Source of the DNA: Rhodospirillales bacterium
GTDB taxonomy: Bacteria; Pseudomonadota; Alphaproteobacteria; Rhodospirillales; 2-12-FULL-67-15
Reading direction: 5' to 3'
Assembly: GCA_016872535.1 (NCBI GenBank)
Contig: VGZQ01000021.1
Span: 1 to 42,213 of the forward strand
DNA: 42,213 nucleotides
The notes beneath the pieces are model-generated. The model did no database searches. It worked only from the letters and a program-made list of their open reading frames with translations, and was not told the origin of the DNA. This document shows, in pieces, positions 39,201 through 42,213 of the stretch (its first letter is position 1; each line of letters begins with the position of its first letter). A program made the translations under genes and the position numbers.

Positions 39201-39971
39201 CCGGTACTTCGCCTCGGGAAGGAAGTGGCAGTCGGCGGTGCGGGTCATGTTAAGGTTCGACCCCGCGATCACCCAGTACGTGCCGTGGTACCAGTCCGAG
39301 CTTTCGCAGTTCTCCGTCTGGTCGCCGAACATCGAGGCCGAGACGTGCGGCAGATCATGGTACCATTCGTAGTAGCTGCAGTAGATGCCGCCGATCAGGT
39401 TGTTGTAGCGGTGCCCCGAGATGAAGCTGAGCAGGCTCATCGCGGGGATGGGCGCGAAGTTCGCAATGTGGTCGGCCCCGTATTTCTTGATCGTGTAGAT
39501 CTGCGCGCCAGCGACCAGCTCGACCGCCTCATCCCAGGTGACGCGCTTCCAGCCGGCCTTGCCCCGCGCCGACTTGTACTGCTTCGATTTCTCGTCGTTT
39601 TCGATGATCGCCGCCCAGGCCTCGACGGGATCCTTGCCCTTATTGCGCTCCAGCGCGAAGAAATCCCACAGCACCTTGCGCACGTAAGGGTACTTGGGCC
39701 GCAACGGGCTGTACGGATACCACGAGGCCGTCACGCCCCTCTGGCAGCCGCGCGGCTCGACGTTGGGGATGTCGGCGTCGATCTGGGGATAGTCGGTCTT
39801 CTGCAGTTCCCAGCAGATGAGCCCGTCCTTGACGAAAACCTCCCAGCTGCAGGCCATCGAGCAGTTCACGCCGTGGCCGGTGCGCACTGAGTAGTCGTAC
39901 GACCAGCGGTTGCGGTAGAACTCCTCCCAGGAGCGGGAATCCTCGGTGACGTTGAACCATCTGCTGCTCAT
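36219..39971 (-). CDS. narG: Respiratory nitrate reductase alpha subunit (molybdenum, NarG); nitrite oxidoreductase alpha not excluded
   Basis: The catalytic subunit, 1250 residues (E. coli 1247), with a bis-MGD molybdenum cofactor. The FS0 cluster ligands H33, C37, C41 and C76 have exactly the E. coli spacing (H-x3-C-x3-C-x34-C). The Asp that binds molybdenum is D206 in YEWYHDLPH, matching E. coli D222. There is no twin-Arg signal, so it faces the cytoplasm. The stretch from NLIGGIYCSYYEWYHDLPHV to the ESSDWYHGTYWVIAGSNL region differs clearly from the E. coli and Thermus text (FYDWYCDLPPASP, ESADWYN), so this is a divergent lineage. It reduces nitrate with quinol electrons, or might oxidise nitrite, since NarG and NxrA are close relatives. 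Its ATG overlaps the cytochrome stop (ATGA). Confidence 0.93.
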   Translation of the reverse strand: MSSRWFNVTEDSRSWEEFYRNRWSYDYSVRTGHGVNCSMACSWEVFVKDGLICWELQKTDYPQIDADIPNVEPRGCQRGVTASWYPYSPLRPKYPYVRKVLWDFFALERNKGKDPVEAWAAIIENDEKSKQYKSARGKAGWKRVTWDEAVELVAGAQIYTIKKYGADHIANFAPIPAMSLLSFISGHRYNNLIGGIYCSYYEWYHDLPHVSASMFGDQTENCESSDWYHGTYWVIAGSNLNMTRTADCHFLPEAKYRGTKVVVLSPNYSDVTKYADTWVPLVPGSDGAFLMACIHVILKEFYADRETPYFTKYAKQYTNLPFLVVLDRDGDKHQMGRFLRASDLAEYANEENADWKLVMADGQGKLHVPTGSIGFRWEKEPTGNWNLQLKNAVTKEEFDPLLTLLTDGSDRATVSFSDFTDTFNIVIGKTDGHGQKAKELLREVPAKRIKGKAGDILVTTAFDLLMAHAGVARGLKGDYPRDYDDPKPYTPAWQESQTGVSRNLAIQVGREFAENAEKTRGKSLFITGPGLQHFYHGASLYYRSEAVMLALCGCNGVNGGNFNHYVGTQHTRLNAAFVNLGGALDWQRPPRLMNSTSLWYFHTGQWRYDPMQLDTQWAVGAKKLPGYNHAADVNALAIRSGWLPFFPQLDKKNPIELYQEALKAGCKSDADVKDWVVRQFKDGKLNFAIHDVDARENQLKVLTVYRGNLIGTSMRGHELALKHFLGTHHNALWDHEPAKGKVKEIQWRDPSPVGKLDLLVNLNIRMDSTANYADVVLPAAFWYEKYDVTFGDMHTFVHPLTPATEPPWETKHDWEAFKLIAAKFSELAKKHFPQPVKEVVMNALWMDSPDQLAQPMGAVKDWRKGDIEPVSGKTFPNIAIVERDYSKTYEKLVSLGPLLSQPKGYGSKGQYCDLTPIVEEELKNNEVLEVKNGRVHFETPQQACELILQISPELNGRLSWLFFKEMEKKVGLPLADMVEAVRNKKVHYKDIISQPRRINTTPQWSAILSDKDGKERTFGPWTMNVERLKPWHTLSGRQEVYYDHQGIRELGEALPTNKPPLDMAAIGDIDLARAEPGSKVFRFITPHGKWQIHSSFRDHWPMMHMSRGGPTVWLNPDDAREIEVADNDWVEMYCQNGIEVVRAVVSHQVPKNMAITYHQVERHVNIPFSPLAKKRNASDLRGGNNNATTRILMNPHTMIGGYAQFSYYINYWGTSPSERDHGVLIRKMPLAPGKKGAIYQERDLDRLPSA

Positions 39972-40438
39972 ACCACTCCTCCGTCTGCCTTCTTGGATCC
40001 CGCGACAAGGCCGATCAATGTGAATGCGACGATGGCTGCCAGGCTGGCGAGCAGGGTGGAAACGTATTGCCTCGGCAGGCTGTCGGGAGCAGCTTCCGCG
40101 GTCTTGAAGAAGGCGATGATTGCCGCGACCTGCGGCTCGGTGAGCCCGAGCTGAGGCATGGGGGCGCCATAAATCTTGACGTTAGCCATCGCGATCGGGT
40201 CGTCCTTGCGCATTCGCTCGGGGTCGGCGATGAAGCGCGTGAGCCATTCGTCGCTTCTGCGCTCGGCGACCCCCAACAGGTCCGGCCCGACCAGACGCCC
40301 GCCGCCGATGGTGTGACAAGAAACGCAGTTCTCTTGGAAGAGCTTTACGCCTTCCTGCGGCGCGGATTGGGCCTGCGCGGACATCGGCAGCAATCCGGCG
40401 AACAACGCCGCCGCGCATAGCTGCAGCACTTCTCTCAT
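39968..40438 (-). CDS. Class I c-type cytochrome, membrane-anchored, first gene of the nar operon
   Basis: A periplasmic mono-haem cytochrome of 156 residues. Residues 1-23 are a signal peptide with a likely cut after AQA. The haem motif is CVSCH (38-42). M94 in the GAPMPQLGLT segment is the probable sixth ligand, as in small class I cytochromes. A C-terminal helix (about 126-147) anchors it in the membrane, with a short basic tail. An AAGGAG site precedes the start. The stop overlaps the narG ATG, so it is co-translated with the reductase. Cytochrome genes in this place occur in Thermus (narC, although of a different type) and in Nitrobacter nitrite oxidoreductase operons, and suggest electron exchange with a periplasmic partner. 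Confidence 0.9.
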   Translation of the reverse strand: MREVLQLCAAALFAGLLPMSAQAQSAPQEGVKLFQENCVSCHTIGGGRLVGPDLLGVAERRSDEWLTRFIADPERMRKDDPIAMANVKIYGAPMPQLGLTEPQVAAIIAFFKTAEAAPDSLPRQYVSTLLASLAAIVAFTLIGLVAGSKKADGGVV

Positions 40439-40606
40439 TCCGCTCTCCTTCGTCGATACAGTCGAAACTACTGCGAAGCGATGCCATGCGCACGCACTCG
40501 TTGGGATTACCCACTCTGCGCCGATCGGACGCTCTGCATGCCGCGCTGCGATCGGAGCACCGTACGATTCGGCAATGAGAACACGAGCTTAATATGGCGG
40601 TTTTTC

Positions 40607-40622
40607 TACCCCCAAGTGGGTA
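40607..40622. promoter_or_regulatory. NarL/NarP-type 7-2-7 site in the divergent nar promoter region
   Basis: TACCCCC-AA-GTGGGTA is an inverted pair of heptamers with a two-base spacer, the NarL/NarP binding form (TACYYMT-NN-AKRRGTA); each half matches six of seven positions. It lies 98 bases before narK and about 169 before the cytochrome gene. A single half-site-like TACCCAC is at 40508-40514. I found no clear FNR box in this 281-base gap. Confidence 0.55.
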
Positions 40623-40719
40623 GTTCGTTTTCTTGTCCTGCGGTGCCACTTGGTTTTCAGGAGCGCGGCGTGCACCTAAAGTTTGCGCCCGAACTGGGTG
40701 CGTGCGGGGGATCGGGGAG

Positions 40720-42033
40720 ATGGTCTCGCGGGAGTACAAGGGCTGGTCGGTGGTGGTGGCGAGCACGACCGCATTCACGGTGTGCTTCGCCGTGTGGATG
40801 ATGTTCGCGGTGATCGGTATTCCGATCAAGACGACGCTCGGCTTGAGTGAAACTCAGTTCGGGCTGCTCGTCGCAATGCCGGTGCTCACGGGATCTCTCA
40901 TCCGCGTGCCGCTCGGAATGCTCACCGACTACTACGGCGGCCGGGTCGTCTTCTTCGTGCTGATGTTCTCGCTCGCGATTCCGGTCTGGCTTGTGTCCCA
41001 CGCCAGCGCCTACTGGCATTACCTAGCGCTCAGCCTCTTCGTCGGCGCCGTCGGCGGCTCGTTCGCGGTCGGTATCGCCTACTGCGCGCACTGGTTCGAG
41101 CGTCGGCGCCAGGGACTGGCGATGGGCATCTTCGGCGTGGGCAATGTCGGCGCGGCGGTGACCAAGTTCGTCGCGCCGTCCCTCGTCGTGGCTTTCGGCT
41201 GGCAGATGGTGCCTCAGGTGTACGCAGCGGCGTTACTCGTGATGGCGGCCCTTTTTTGGATGACGACCTACACAGACCCGTCCCATTCCGCCGGAGAGAC
41301 CCGGAAGGTGACGCTGCGCGCGCAGCTTGCGGTGCTGAAGGAACCGAACATATGGAAGTACTGCCAGTTCTACTCGATCGTATTCGGCGGCTACGTCGCG
41401 CTATCGCTGTGGATGACGAAGCACTACATCTCGGAATACGGCTTCGACATTCGGGTGGCGGCCCTGCTTGCCGCCGCGTTTTCCCTGCCAGGCGGCGTGC
41501 TGCGCGCGCTCGGCGGCTGGATATCCGACCAATACGGTGCCCACCCCGTCACCTGGTGGGTGATGCTTTTCTCCTGGGTGTGCCTTGCCGTGCTGTCGCT
41601 GCCGCAGATCGAGCTGACGATCAAGACGTCCAGGGGCGATCTCAGTTTCGGCATAGGACTGAACGTGTGGCTGCTCACAGCCCTGATGTTCGCGATGGGC
41701 GTGGCTTGGGCGATTGGCAAGGCCTCGATATTTAAATACATCTCAGACGAGTACACTGGCCCTAGGCTCGGCACGGTCGCGGGTATGGTCGGCATGTTCG
41801 GCGGCCTGGGCGGTTTTCTCCTGCCGATCCAGTTCGGCCTACTGGTCGATCTCACCGGCATTAACAGCACAGTCTTCATGCTGATGTGGGGTGTCACCAC
41901 GGTGTCGCTGATCTGGATGTACTGGACCGAGATCGTCTCGATTCGAAGAGCGAATAGCGGGGGCAGGGTCGTGCGCTCCGCGGCCGGTCCGACGGAGGCC
42001 ACTTTCACGATCGGACGTTCCAGAGATGGATGA
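40720..42033 (+). CDS. narK: Nitrate/nitrite transporter, major facilitator family (NarK1 type)
   Basis: A twelve-helix transporter of 437 residues. The nitrate-signature region of NarK proteins is present: GAVGGSFAVGIAYCAHWFERRRQGLAMGIFGVGNVGAAVTKFVAP (in pieces) in helix 5 and the loop behind it, and GMVGMFGGLGGFLLPIQFG in the second half. RVPLGMLTDYYGGR is the MFS loop 2-3 motif. The length and text fit NarK1, usually a proton-nitrate symporter. I chose 40720 (MVSREYKGWSVV) because the bases before it are G-rich (GGGGA) and the upstream extension from 40633 has no membrane or family features. It is divergent from the nar operon. Its end overlaps the next NarK gene by eight bases. Confidence 0.92.
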   Translation: MVSREYKGWSVVVASTTAFTVCFAVWMMFAVIGIPIKTTLGLSETQFGLLVAMPVLTGSLIRVPLGMLTDYYGGRVVFFVLMFSLAIPVWLVSHASAYWHYLALSLFVGAVGGSFAVGIAYCAHWFERRRQGLAMGIFGVGNVGAAVTKFVAPSLVVAFGWQMVPQVYAAALLVMAALFWMTTYTDPSHSAGETRKVTLRAQLAVLKEPNIWKYCQFYSIVFGGYVALSLWMTKHYISEYGFDIRVAALLAAAFSLPGGVLRALGGWISDQYGAHPVTWWVMLFSWVCLAVLSLPQIELTIKTSRGDLSFGIGLNVWLLTALMFAMGVAWAIGKASIFKYISDEYTGPRLGTVAGMVGMFGGLGGFLLPIQFGLLVDLTGINSTVFMLMWGVTTVSLIWMYWTEIVSIRRANSGGRVVRSAAGPTEATFTIGRSRDG

Positions 42034-42213
42034 GGCGTTGAAAAGAACCGGACAGGCTGCGGAATCGCGTTTGCCCGCGCGCTGGAATTTCAATGATCCG
42101 GTGTTTTGGGAAACGCGGGGTTGCGGCATCGCCGGTCGCAATCTGTGGATTTCCATCCCGGCGTTAGCGCTTGCCTTCGCGGTATGGCTGCTCTGGAGCG
42201 TCGTGGTCGTGAA
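42026..42213 (+). CDS. Second NarK-family transporter (NarK2 type), 5' end only
   Basis: The first 62 residues of a second nitrate/nitrite transporter that runs off the window. The text RWNFNDPVFWETRGCGIAGRNLWISI followed by a helix (ALALAFAVWLLWSVVVV) matches the start of NarK/NarK2 proteins, which begin W-x-P-E/D-x-x-x-F-W and then I-A-x-R-N-L. The ATG at 42026 lies inside the end of the first narK, so the pair is translated as a unit. In other denitrifiers NarK2 works as a nitrate-nitrite antiporter beside a NarK1 symporter, which suits a cytoplasmic nitrate reductase. Confidence 0.85.
   Translation, partial: MDEALKRTGQAAESRLPARWNFNDPVFWETRGCGIAGRNLWISIPALALAFAVWLLWSVVVV

Noticed and set aside
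39347-39376. Apparent change of the molybdenum-ligand Asp of NarG to Glu (YEWYHDLP against YDWYCDLP)
   Set aside because: Counting residues in E. coli NarG shows that the ligand is the second Asp (CDLP), which is kept here as D206. The Glu replaces a non-ligand residue.
37767-39890. 707-codon open frame on the plus strand opposite narG
   Set aside because: GC-rich coding DNA gives long antisense frames. The narG reading has every expected ligand; the antisense one has no domain and odd His/Val/Arg composition. The same holds for large frames opposite narH, pstA and the Dpp-type genes.

Overview
The window is GC-rich, gene-dense bacterial chromosome. Short intergenic gaps, ATGA-type overlaps and the mix of families (PstS with very large PstC/PstA permeases, a TRAP importer, a Dpp-type operon, an Ldh2-family dehydrogenase, a GMC oxidoreductase) suggest an alphaproteobacterium, perhaps of the Rhodospirillales; this is inferred from gene content only. 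I see no rRNA, tRNA, CRISPR array or intact insertion sequence.

Layout. 1-1316: end of a sugar/polyol-type ABC importer (partial permease plus ATPase). 1388-5086: a class III aminotransferase divergent from an acyl-CoA dehydrogenase-fold enzyme that lacks Glu at both usual catalytic-base positions and resembles sulfinate-eliminating members of the family, followed convergently by an Ldh2-type dehydrogenase. 5133-7087: a Na+/H+ antiporter-like gene and a decayed cation-exchanger pseudogene. 7246-8190: an orphan methyltransferase. 8313-13687: a phosphate-type importer (binding protein and two enlarged permeases) with no ATPase gene beside it. 13893-22128: an operon with an oligopeptide-type ABC importer bracketed by two M20-family metallohydrolases. 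22285-32150: a GMC oxidoreductase divergent from an IclR regulator, with a palindromic operator between them, then a HisD-like dehydrogenase, an SDR, a zinc alcohol dehydrogenase, a TauE/SafE exporter and a three-gene TRAP importer. 32429-33004: a DUF2478 gene behind an FNR-type promoter. 33352-42213: narIJHG and a cytochrome c gene on the minus strand, divergent from two NarK-family transporters, with a NarL-like 7-2-7 site in the shared promoter region.

How it works together. The 25-32 kb block has the gene set known for catabolism of 2,3-dihydroxypropane-1-sulfonate (DHPS): TRAP uptake, 2-dehydrogenases that interconvert enantiomers, an HpsN-type dehydrogenase that makes sulfolactate, and a TauE-type sulfite exporter. 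The desulfonating enzyme is not in the window. The acyl-CoA dehydrogenase-like protein near 3 kb may be a second organosulfur enzyme (3-sulfinopropanoyl-CoA desulfinase type). The nar block would let the cell respire nitrate; its cytochrome c-G-H-J-I order is also that of some nitrite oxidoreductase and Thermus nar operons, so direction and origin deserve a tree.

All functions are assigned by reading motifs and family features; no database search was run.
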